Source of the DNA: Candidatus Thorarchaeota archaeon SMTZ1-83
GTDB taxonomy: Archaea; Asgardarchaeota; Thorarchaeia; Thorarchaeales; Thorarchaeaceae
Assembly (NCBI GenBank): GCA_001563325.1
Contig: LRSK01000073.1
Span: 1-7,082 of the forward strand
DNA: 7,082 nucleotides
Direction of reading: 5' to 3'
This document shows positions 1 to 5,296 of this stretch, piece by piece. The position numbers were made by a program, and so were the translations under genes. Position 1 is the stretch's first letter, and every line of letters starts with the position of its first letter. The notes under the pieces are model-generated. The model had not been told where the DNA came from. It worked only from the letters and a program-made list of their open reading frames with translations, and searched no databases.

Positions 1-929
1 GAAGAGAGTGGGTATATCGGAAGTGCCCACATTATCGTTGCAGAAACTGGATCACTCACAATTGCAAATGCGAAGGCAAAGACTACGTACGAACTCATAG
101 CTATAATCAGAATTTTGACCGGCCCGCGTCGGTCCACTATCCTACCAACATAGCCCGTGATTACAACTGCTATCAGAGTTGCTGTTGAATTCGCTAGGCC
201 AACGTAGACAGGAAGACCTCCCAGCTCGTCTACGATTATAATCGCATACATGAAGGAGATTGCGTTCATTCCGATCTGGCTGAGGGCAACAAGAAGTGTT
301 AGTCTTGACATGCCAGGCCTTCGGAGGAGTACTCGAAATCCGATCGCGCCTGAAGAAACATCGTTTTCTATCGGTAGGTCGCGAACGAATAATCCCGCCA
401 ATCCGGTCGCAGTTAAGCAGATGATTGCTGCAATCCTGTACAGAGTGAACATCCCTATGATGTCATAGAGTATCCCACTTGACAACGCGCCGGCGAACCA
501 CCCGGCCGATTGGACGGCGATGAAGAAACCAAGACGCTCGCCTTTCTTGTCTGTCTTAGTGGTTAGGTGTGCCTGTCCCACGGGCATGGATGCTGATGAT
601 AGCAAGGCGCCTAACATGGCTACCACTAGGAATTGGAGGCTTGTCTGGATTAACGAATAGAGCAAGAAGGTTGTTGCGTATCCGAAGAAGCCCACCATCA
701 TGAATGGCTTGCGCGCCTTGGCGCGGTCGGAAAACGAACCCCAGAAATTCACAGCCACTATATTAACGAAGGCAGGAGCAGCGAACACAACGGTGAGTGT
801 GAGGAAATCTGGAGCTCCGAGTTCATGTTTCACAAAGAAGGTGACGAATTGCCAACTTATGGCCATGGCAGACGCTTGAAGTCCGTATACCACGTAGACG
901 GCGATTGTAGCTCTGTCACGTAGGCCCAT
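1..929 (-). CDS. MFS transporter, N-terminal 309 residues (C-terminus beyond the left edge)
   Basis: A major facilitator superfamily permease, which moves a small solute across the cytoplasmic membrane; the substrate cannot be told from sequence. I translated it from ATG 929-927: 309 codons without a stop, then the window ends, so about 90-100 residues of a usual 400-residue MFS protein are missing. Roughly nine hydrophobic helices are visible. The loop between TM2 and TM3 carries the MFS motif A (GSFSDRAKARKP, residues 64-75), and its counterpart opens the second half of the protein (GRIVDRRG, residues 262-269), matching the two-fold MFS repeat. The start is supported by AGGAG at 943-939, nine bases upstream. 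It lies 107 nt after the 7TM gene on the same strand, with a strong inverted repeat in its leader, so it is probably controlled separately from the upstream operon. The family is secure; a drug or metabolite exporter is possible but unproven. Confidence 0.9.
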   Translation of the reverse strand, partial: MGLRDRATIAVYVVYGLQASAMAISWQFVTFFVKHELGAPDFLTLTVVFAAPAFVNIVAVNFWGSFSDRAKARKPFMMVGFFGYATTFLLYSLIQTSLQFLVVAMLGALLSSASMPVGQAHLTTKTDKKGERLGFFIAVQSAGWFAGALSSGILYDIIGMFTLYRIAAIICLTATGLAGLFVRDLPIENDVSSGAIGFRVLLRRPGMSRLTLLVALSQIGMNAISFMYAIIIVDELGGLPVYVGLANSTATLIAVVITGYVGRIVDRRGPVKILIIAMSSYVVFAFAFAIVSDPVSATIMWALPIYPLS

Positions 930-942
930 TAGTCACTGCTCC

Positions 943-966
943 TGAATTGCCCGGCAGGGCAATTCA
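943..966 (-). promoter_or_regulatory. Perfect inverted repeat in the MFS leader, touching the ribosome binding site
   Basis: The arms TGAATTGCCC (943-952) and GGGCAATTCA (957-966) are exact reverse complements, 10 bp each, around a 4-base spacer. On the minus strand the last base of the repeat is the first A of the AGGAG ribosome binding site (943-939), which is followed by the MFS start at 929. As DNA this looks like a dimeric regulator's operator; as RNA it would be a stable hairpin abutting the ribosome binding site, able to limit translation. No T-tract follows, so it does not look like an intrinsic terminator of the upstream 7TM gene, whose stop is 71 nt away. The repeat is seen directly; the regulatory role is inferred. 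Confidence 0.5.
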
Positions 967-1036
967 ATCTAGTATTAATGCTTGTGGACAGGACAATCAA
1001 CGGTAAGAAGGCATTGCAGCAATAAAACACGTGCTG

Positions 1037-2194
1037 TCAGAAGTACAAATCAACCAGCTCTCTTGCTGAGCTGAACTCCTTCAAGCTACCTTCAAAGCTG
1101 TCGACTATTGGGCCGAAGACCGCATCGAACTTCTCCGTAAACTCTCTCACTTTTCCAAGAAGCACCTGGTAGGCTGCCCGAGCAATGAGGACAGAAGTGA
1201 AGCTCACCCCGTGGGCGAAGAGAATCTCGTAGTCTCCAATCGAAACGACGTTCAATCCGCTGTCGCTGCTTGTAATCTCTTGGAATAGAGATTGCACTCC
1301 TGAGATCCCAGCGGCTGTCAACACTTGATCGACGTCACGACTCTCCGCGAACTGACGGTGATAGACTAGAATACCTCCGACCCCTATCAAGTATAGCTCA
1401 ACCAATTGGCGTTTCCAGTCTAGCTCATCAAGAGCAGGTGTGTCGACAATCGCATATCCAAAAATCATGAGACCACCCACGAGCATTCCTGAGCCTAGAA
1501 TGTAGATAGGCTCTCCAAGGTTGAAATAGACAAAGTCGCTACGGCCCAAGAACCCTACAAAGCCAATCATGAACCCAGTCACTAGTTGTTCGATACTTCG
1601 CCGGATGTCTCCTGTTGTGTTCCGCAGAGTGTAGACCAAGAACATCATGATGCCGACAAACGTCATGATGGCGATGGATAGGGCCAAGACCTCCAAGAAA
1701 TAACGTGGAGATAGGATTGTGATAACAGATATGGCGAAGCCGCTTAGCGAGAAGACGTAGCGTGTTCTATAAGGGACGATGCGCTCGACGGTAAAGAAGA
1801 AGGCTGTCAGTGCGAGCATAAGACTGACATAGCCCGCCTTGACGAAGAGGGTGTTGAATGGTTCGGCTGTGAAGTAGAAGTCGGCAAATATGAATGATGA
1901 GGTGTTGAAGACCATTCCAAGAAAGAAGATGCTCCAGGCGAATTTCACATCTGCTATCTTCCTCGATTTGTTCCGATACCACTGTCCGAAAAGCATTGTG
2001 CAGAGTAGGGATGAATAAAAGATGACCGCACTATCCAGTATCAGAATGAGGTCTCGTACTGGATCGCCCGGAGGAAACAGTGGCAGTGAGTTGGCACCCC
2101 TTGTGAAGCTTTCAGGAACAGGTTGGGTGCAGTCCTTTTTAGTGAAGCTTCGACAGAATGTCGGCTCTAATTGCCGACTCATGTTCTGTACCAC
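1037..2194 (-). CDS. 7-transmembrane protein with C-terminal longin/roadblock-like domain, putative sensor
   Basis: Up to 385 residues. A polar N-terminal tail (1-45) with two cysteines (C14, C22) is followed by seven hydrophobic helices at about 48-70, 83-105, 116-136, 146-162, 167-190, 202-218 and 228-250. The loops after TM1, TM3 and TM5 are rich in Arg and Lys, and the others are acidic or neutral, which predicts N-out/C-in. The cytosolic part (about 262-385) starts with LVELYLIGVGGILVYHR, then helix, strand (LNVVSIGDYEILFAHG, 314-329) and a long helix (332-360). That order and the 'strand, G, strand, FxxF' flavour recall longin or roadblock-type domains and the 7TM input regions of archaeal sensors; no kinase motifs are present. 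It is probably a membrane receptor that passes a signal to a cytosolic partner such as a small GTPase (inference). The start is uncertain: GTG at 2194 lies 15 nt from GGAGGT, and ATG at 2182 lies 27 nt away. It is the last gene of the DUF362-DinB operon. The 7TM fold is sure, the domain name tentative. Confidence 0.8.
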   Translation of the reverse strand: MVQNMSRQLEPTFCRSFTKKDCTQPVPESFTRGANSLPLFPPGDPVRDLILILDSAVIFYSSLLCTMLFGQWYRNKSRKIADVKFAWSIFFLGMVFNTSSFIFADFYFTAEPFNTLFVKAGYVSLMLALTAFFFTVERIVPYRTRYVFSLSGFAISVITILSPRYFLEVLALSIAIMTFVGIMMFLVYTLRNTTGDIRRSIEQLVTGFMIGFVGFLGRSDFVYFNLGEPIYILGSGMLVGGLMIFGYAIVDTPALDELDWKRQLVELYLIGVGGILVYHRQFAESRDVDQVLTAAGISGVQSLFQEITSSDSGLNVVSIGDYEILFAHGVSFTSVLIARAAYQVLLGKVREFTEKFDAVFGPIVDSFEGSLKEFSSARELVDLYF

Positions 2195-2204
2195 AGGTTT
2201 GTGG
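2191..2204 (-). promoter_or_regulatory. Small hairpin between ribosome binding site and start of the 7TM gene
   Basis: On the minus strand CCACA and TGTGG flank a 4-base AACC loop. The hairpin lies between GGAGGT (2215-2210) and the ATG at 2182, and its 3' arm contains the alternative GTG start (2194-2192). If it folds in the mRNA, the linear 27-nt gap between ribosome binding site and ATG shortens to about 13 nt, which would favour the ATG and hide the GTG. Five base pairs can occur by chance, so this is weak evidence. Confidence 0.25.
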
Positions 2205-2205
2205 C

Positions 2206-2721
2206 CTAGACCTCCTCGATGAACCTCCGTACAATCTCAATAAGTGAGTCTACAGCTTGGCCCCACCTGTCTGAATCGTCCGGAGGGAGTTCTGGAGCGT
2301 CAATCACCCTTCTCAGTTTGGCAATCTGACCTGTATGGTACACACCGTGCTGGGCGGTCCTAAGGACTGCCCATGAAACCGATGGCCCTCCTTCACGCGG
2401 AGATACTATTCTGAGCTGGTCTTCTGTGGCACCTTCGACTCGCTCAGATATCTTCTGAGTATTCTCGGACAAGCGTTCTAAAAGGTCAGGCAAGCTCTCG
2501 CCTCTTGAGGGTGGACCGATTGATTGCCCAAGCTTGTGAAACCAGTAGGTCTCAGCATTTATGATGTGGCGCAGGATGCTCAGGGTGTCCTCGAAGTTCT
2601 TCTCTGATACTATCTTTTTGAGCATGTGTTCCTCAGTTAACCCGGAGATAACTCGATACATATGACGGCGCTGATTATGATGTGCTTGGAGGATTACTTC
2701 TTTGAACCATTCTGGAACCAA
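2206..2721 (-). CDS. DinB-family protein (four-helix bundle, putative metal-dependent enzyme)
   Basis: About 171 residues, close to the usual 150-175 of the DinB/YfiT superfamily. These are soluble four-helix bundles that often bind a metal through three histidines and, where studied, act as thiol-dependent transferases or hydrolases. Counting from the GTG at 2727, the candidate triad is H54 in ILRHIINAETYWF plus H127 and H131 in QHGVYHTGQIAKLRR; this HxxxH on the last helix, followed by GQI, is the family's hallmark. Start choice: GTG at 2727 would leave only 2 nt after GGAGGT (2735-2730), whereas TTG at 2721 leaves 8 nt, so TTG is preferred. The gene begins 16 nt after the DUF362 stop, and its own last codons carry the GGAGGT that serves the 7TM gene, a sign of coupled translation. 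The fold call is firm; the substrate is unknown, and nothing here shows a role in DNA repair despite the family name. Confidence 0.85.
   Translation of the reverse strand: MVPEWFKEVILQAHHNQRRHMYRVISGLTEEHMLKKIVSEKNFEDTLSILRHIINAETYWFHKLGQSIGPPSRGESLPDLLERLSENTQKISERVEGATEDQLRIVSPREGGPSVSWAVLRTAQHGVYHTGQIAKLRRVIDAPELPPDDSDRWGQAVDSLIEIVRRFIEEV
2210..2215 (-). promoter_or_regulatory. Ribosome binding site GGAGGT for the 7TM gene, inside the DinB gene's 3' end
   Basis: GGAGGT overlaps the last Glu and Val codons of the DinB gene (stop TAG at 2208-2206). It lies 15 nt before the GTG and 27 nt before the ATG of the downstream gene. Both spacings are longer than usual, and this is why the 7TM start is left open. 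Confidence 0.55.
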
Positions 2722-2729
2722 ACCCACTA

Positions 2730-2735
2730 ACCTCC
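2730..2735 (-). promoter_or_regulatory. Ribosome binding site GGAGGT that decides the DinB start
   Basis: A full GGAGGT lies just after the DUF362 stop codon (2740-2738). It is 2 nt from the GTG at 2727 and 8 nt from the TTG at 2721. Normal spacing is about 5-9 nt, so the TTG is the likelier start. Confidence 0.65.
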
Positions 2736-2737
2736 AC

Positions 2738-3934
2738 TTATCCAGGCCCTTGACTCTCTGGTGGCTCTCTCATTAACGTCACCAAATCGAAACTCCGTGA
2801 TCCGAGACCCATCTTCTCAGCATGCGCCAACTGTCGCTCTGCGAGTTCAAGTATCTCACCTGATTCCGGATCCTTGCAGGCATGAGCCATTGCGAACTTG
2901 CAGGCACCACACTCAATTTCACTCACCATTGAGTCGGGATTTGCAGGAGCATTGTTGATGGCATCTAAGGTTGCTTGGTCAACAGCTAACGGGTCCCTCG
3001 AACCAAAGATGCCTATGTCATGTACAAGCAGAGGAGCACCTACATTCCAGCAGTCGCACTTGTCACTGATATCGATTGCCAGATTGATATAGTAGAACTT
3101 GTCAGCACCGATTGAGTTCACGACTCCTACAGCATTCTCAACAAAGATTGGGCCCTGAGTGTGATTCGGCCTCCAAGACATTGTTGCTGCTTTTGCCTCG
3201 ACTCTTGAGCAGACGCTCACGCAGTGATGGCAGAAGATGCACTTCTCCGCATCCAGCTCAGCCTTCTCGTTCATCGTGATACACCTTGCGGGGCAAACCT
3301 TTAGGCATTTGGAGCATTCTGGTCCAATACACTTCTCAGGGTCGATCTTGATGTCACCCATGAAGTGCATTGCCGACTTGCCTTTCTTGCCGACCAAGCC
3401 GATGCCAAGGTTCTTCAGGGTACCGCCAAGACCACCCAGACCATGACCCTTTGCATGAGTGAGGACTATCACCTTGTCGCAGTCTAGAAGTGCAGCCGCG
3501 ACGCCGACACTCTTCACGTGGTCCCCATCGATCTCGACGTCAAATACATCAGTTCCCCAATAACCATCAGCCATGATCACTGGTGCTCCAACGGACGCAG
3601 ATGTGAAGCCATTGAGGACCGCCATTCCGAGATACTCAGGCGCAGTTGTCCGTCCTCCGTACGTTCCACCCTCACCGTAACCGAGCCCTGTGGTCTCCGC
3701 TACAAAGGGGTGTGCTCCAGCTCCATGAACTAGGTCTACAATCTTTCTTGCGTATGCAGGTCGTAAGTAGTTGGTATTTCCGTACTGGCCATAGTGGGTC
3801 TTGACCATGACTTTTTCGCCAGGCTTGATTTCCTTGTCAAGTCCTAGAGAATTGAAAACATCTTCCAACTTGTCTAGCATATTGTAGTATGTCTTTGCGT
3901 CTCTATCCGAGAAGTAAACTTTTGGTTTTGACAT
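2738..3934 (-). CDS. DUF362 domain protein with two ferredoxin-type 4Fe-4S motifs
   Basis: 398 residues, ATG start with GAGGTC (3946-3941) six bases upstream. The N-terminal half and the C-terminal third fit the DUF362 family: VMVKTHYGQYGNTNYLRP near 42-59, the Gly-rich THAKGHGLGGLGGTLKNLG (159-177), and DIGIFGSRDPLAVDQATLDA (306-325) at the other end. Between them sits a ferredoxin-like insert with two cysteine sets: C202-x4-C207-x2-C210-x3-C214-P and C232-x2-C235-x2-C238-x3-C242. The first has one or two extra residues in its first interval compared with classical CxxCxxCxxxCP; the second lacks the trailing Pro. More cysteines occur as C293/C295 and C342/C345/C353. DUF362 proteins are thought to be cytosolic redox proteins, but the reaction is not established, and I cannot name a substrate. 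It is the first gene of a likely operon with the DinB and 7TM genes. Confidence 0.93.
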   Translation of the reverse strand: MSKPKVYFSDRDAKTYYNMLDKLEDVFNSLGLDKEIKPGEKVMVKTHYGQYGNTNYLRPAYARKIVDLVHGAGAHPFVAETTGLGYGEGGTYGGRTTAPEYLGMAVLNGFTSASVGAPVIMADGYWGTDVFDVEIDGDHVKSVGVAAALLDCDKVIVLTHAKGHGLGGLGGTLKNLGIGLVGKKGKSAMHFMGDIKIDPEKCIGPECSKCLKVCPARCITMNEKAELDAEKCIFCHHCVSVCSRVEAKAATMSWRPNHTQGPIFVENAVGVVNSIGADKFYYINLAIDISDKCDCWNVGAPLLVHDIGIFGSRDPLAVDQATLDAINNAPANPDSMVSEIECGACKFAMAHACKDPESGEILELAERQLAHAEKMGLGSRSFDLVTLMREPPESQGPG

Positions 3935-3968
3935 TGTCCGGACCTCGCTAGAATGTCAGGAAGTCGTG

Positions 3969-3975
3969 ATATTAA
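3969..3975 (-). promoter_or_regulatory. Candidate archaeal TATA box for the DUF362-DinB-7TM operon
   Basis: Reading leftwards, TTAATAT at 3975-3969 follows a purine-rich GTAAGGG that could act as a BRE. A start of transcription about 25 nt downstream would fall near 3947, giving a short leader that still includes GAGGTC (3946-3941) and the ATG at 3934. The spacing fits archaeal promoters; it has not been tested. Confidence 0.35.
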
Positions 3976-4018
3976 CCCTTACTGATGATCGGGCATTCAC
4001 TGAGAAAGAAGATAGTGT

Positions 4019-4041
4019 GTGAGCGCCACAAGGGCGCCCAC
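4019..4041 (-). terminator. Hairpin, possible transcript end for the GNAT-like gene
   Basis: Arms GCGCC (4023-4027) and GGCGC (4033-4037) enclose a 5-base loop; one mismatch further out, GTG (4019-4021) pairs with CAC (4039-4041). On the minus strand it is followed by a pyrimidine-rich stretch (4015-4001, including CTTCTTTCTC) and then the DUF362 promoter. This layout suits a termination zone, but the T-run is interrupted and the GNAT-like stop is about 180 nt away. Confidence 0.25.
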
Positions 4042-4130
4042 CAAAAGGGTAGTTTCTTCACCAAGCCTGAGGTCGAAATGTTGCCTCAGTCTGATGAGAT
4101 CTTGTCCTGCTGTCCGTCCTCCCGGCAAAG

Positions 4131-4159
4131 GCTCAAGACACCTCCGAGGTCTTTTGAGC
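4131..4159. repeat. 29-nt imperfect inverted repeat
   Basis: Arms GCTCAAGACACCT (4131-4143) and AGGTCTTTTGAGC (4147-4159) pair at 11 of 13 positions, plus one G-T wobble and one C-C mismatch, around a 3-base CCG loop. It is the longest inverted repeat I found in the window. It lies 61 nt downstream of the GNAT-like stop and directly abuts the TATA-like palindrome. It could be an RNA hairpin that protects or ends the GNAT-like mRNA, or a protein binding site. No T-tract follows on the minus strand, which argues against a simple intrinsic terminator. Confidence 0.45.
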
Positions 4160-4170
4160 GATATATATCG
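4159..4170. promoter_or_regulatory. Palindromic TATA-like element CGATATATATCG
   Basis: A perfect 12-bp palindrome with an eight-base ATATATAT core, the most TATA-like sequence in the window. Being symmetric it could bind TBP in either direction. No coding gene starts at the right distance on either strand; read leftwards, transcription would start near 4140 within the adjacent hairpin and run toward the DUF362 gene. It might drive a small RNA or a long leader, or might be fortuitous. Confidence 0.3.
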
Positions 4171-4220
4171 GTTCTAAAGAAAGTGACCGCGGATTTCTCA
4201 GCGCGCCAAATGGCATCCGT

Positions 4221-5108
4221 CTAGTCCTGCATGATTTCAAGGCACATCTCCAACAGCGTTCGCCTTACCTCAAAACCGAAATCCATGAGGGCTTGCTTCA
4301 GTTCGATTCCCGCGTCTATTTCCAGCTTCACCCGCCGGACGCCATCGTGATACAGGCTGAAGGCCAAGTCTTGAATCAACTCTGAAAGGAGTTCATTCTG
4401 TTTTGCGAACTTGGTCGCAAGATCTGTCAGGTCGATGCGACCCTCTTTTCTTTTGTGTTTAGACCGGGAAGCGACCATCAATTTCCCTCCACTTTTTTCT
4501 CTGAATACTGCAAAGCGCGGCTGCCAGTCAAGTGAAACTTCGTCCCTCAACTCGAACAGCTCGAGAGGACGAATACTAGGCGCAGTGTCATAGAAACTTA
4601 TCTTCAAGGACGAGTCCTTTCGATTGCATTCTCGTGCCCGAGGTTTCCTTGGTGGCCCTGTCACTTTGGCCAGGGCCAAATCTGCAGACATCTCATGCCG
4701 CACACGGCGTGTATCGAAGGTGAACTTGCTTAGAGTGTCTGGTGTGCTCACCTGGGCCATAAATGTCCATGAGGTGAGACTTGTGGAACCGTTCTCTCTA
4801 GCTAGGTCCATAAAGAATCCAACCAAGGCCTCAATACCGGCACTTGTATCCGGCACTGATACGAGGTCAGCTATGAAAGACATTCTAGACGCAGCATCCT
4901 GTAGGAAGCGAGCAACTGCGGTAGGTCGTCTGCCTTGTAGGGCAAGGTACATGTCCTCTTGGGTACACTGTTGATTCCTTATCATGACTCCAAGTTCTTG
5001 TGGATGAATCGGCACGAATCCTGAGAGGTTGTCACGGCCCTTGTTGTAGACCCTCAACCAATCATCATGTCTGTCGCTAGTCAGAGGAATCACAGAAACC
5101 TTGGTCAA
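4221..5108 (-). CDS. Divergent protein resembling two tandem GNAT acetyltransferase folds
   Basis: 295 residues. The C-terminal end has the shape of a GNAT fold ending: GVRRVKLEIDAG (256-267), helix, then LMDFGFEVRRTLLEMCLEI (274-292), matching the usual '...A..LGFE....L..M.L.L' pattern. The first half (about 5-145) has a similar order, with FIADLVSVPDTSAGIEALVGFFMDLARENG (78-107, described by its ends) where strand 4 and the acetyl-CoA loop should lie. The canonical R/Q-x-x-G-x-G/A loop is not visible in either half, so acetyl-CoA binding is doubtful. Between the halves is a basic, low-complexity linker (about 150-165). The first possible start in this frame after the upstream stop is TTG at 5108, with GGGAG (5128-5124) about 15 nt before it, a weak arrangement. 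It appears to be monocistronic, with TTATAA at 5174-5169 as a possible promoter. I cannot name a substrate; a structural, non-catalytic role is possible. Confidence 0.65.
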   Translation of the reverse strand: MTKVSVIPLTSDRHDDWLRVYNKGRDNLSGFVPIHPQELGVMIRNQQCTQEDMYLALQGRRPTAVARFLQDAASRMSFIADLVSVPDTSAGIEALVGFFMDLARENGSTSLTSWTFMAQVSTPDTLSKFTFDTRRVRHEMSADLALAKVTGPPRKPRARECNRKDSSLKISFYDTAPSIRPLELFELRDEVSLDWQPRFAVFREKSGGKLMVASRSKHKRKEGRIDLTDLATKFAKQNELLSELIQDLAFSLYHDGVRRVKLEIDAGIELKQALMDFGFEVRRTLLEMCLEIMQD

Positions 5109-5168
5109 GACACATCTAGTGAACTCCCGCCAGAGTGACTTTTGAACTCATTGCTTAGATTGGACTCC

Positions 5169-5174
5169 TTATAA
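5169..5174 (-). promoter_or_regulatory. Candidate TATA box for the GNAT-like gene
   Basis: TTATAA lies 61 nt before the TTG start at 5108. Transcription starting about 25 nt downstream (near 5146) would leave a leader of about 38 nt containing GGGAG at 5128-5124. The match is short and palindromic, so chance is possible. Confidence 0.25.
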
Positions 5175-5220
5175 CAGAATGAATGAATGTACAAGGGATA
5201 GGTATTCGCGTACATCAGGA

Positions 5221-5244
5221 TGCCTGTGCGTGAACGCACGGGCA
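5221..5244. repeat. 10-bp inverted repeat between the carbamoyltransferase and GNAT-like genes
   Basis: Arms TGCCTGTGCG (5221-5230) and CGCACGGGCA (5235-5244) enclose TGAA. Nine positions are Watson-Crick pairs; the tenth (5225 with 5240) is a G-U wobble in plus-strand RNA and a C-A mismatch in minus-strand RNA. It lies about 50 nt downstream of the carbamoyltransferase stop. Its right arm runs into GGGCAATTC, the same nine bases as in the MFS leader repeat. Function unknown; an operator or mRNA-end hairpin are options. Confidence 0.4.
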
Positions 5245-5267
5245 ATTCCTCCATGATAATCACTGGG

Positions 5268-5281
5268 GGCCCCTCGGGGCC
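5268..5281 (-). terminator. GC-rich hairpin 15 nt after the carbamoyltransferase stop
   Basis: GGCCCC (5268-5273) and GGGGCC (5276-5281) are exact reverse complements separated by two bases; as RNA a five-pair stem with a 4-base loop would form. Its place just after the stop codon at 5297 suggests an mRNA end or stability element. There is no T-run, and archaea usually stop at T-runs rather than GC hairpins, so termination is unproven. Confidence 0.3.
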
Positions 5282-5296
5282 TCCAACTCCTCCCTT

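Larger units (their letters stand above)
3935..4220. other. Gene-free gap of 286 nt with several inverted repeats
   Basis: This gap lies between the stop of the GNAT-like gene and the start of the DUF362 gene, both on the minus strand. From right to left it contains a 12-bp TATA-like palindrome (4159-4170), a 29-nt hairpin (4131-4159), a smaller hairpin (4019-4041) and the DUF362 promoter. A plus-strand open frame of 79 codons spans most of it, but I found no ribosome binding site or recognisable protein in it. A small untranslated RNA or a regulatory region is more plausible than a gene. Confidence 0.5.

Noticed and set aside
250..468. Plus-strand open frame of 72 codons
   Set aside because: It is antisense to the MFS gene, which has a secure family match throughout; treated as a shadow frame, as are the other short frames opposite real genes.
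943..966. MFS leader repeat as a terminator of the 7TM gene
   Set aside because: No T-tract follows on the minus strand; the repeat runs straight into a ribosome binding site, so a leader element fits better.
3985..4224. Plus-strand open frame of 79 codons filling the gap between the GNAT-like and DUF362 genes
   Set aside because: No ribosome binding site or well-placed promoter, no recognisable domain, a Ser/Lys/Arg-rich odd composition, and it runs through the hairpin and TATA-like palindrome. It overlaps the GNAT-like stop tail to tail, so a real small gene cannot be excluded, but support is too thin.
5178..5190. Short tandem repeat GAATGAATGAATG
   Set aside because: Only about three copies of a 4-base unit, with no link to a gene start or structure; likely chance.
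5105..5254. Minus-strand 49-codon open frame whose TGA overlaps the TTG start of the GNAT-like gene (TTGA)
   Set aside because: The overlap looks like translational coupling and would explain the weak TTG start, but its ATG has no ribosome binding site, the frame covers both the 10-bp inverted repeat and the TATA candidate, and the peptide matches nothing I know.
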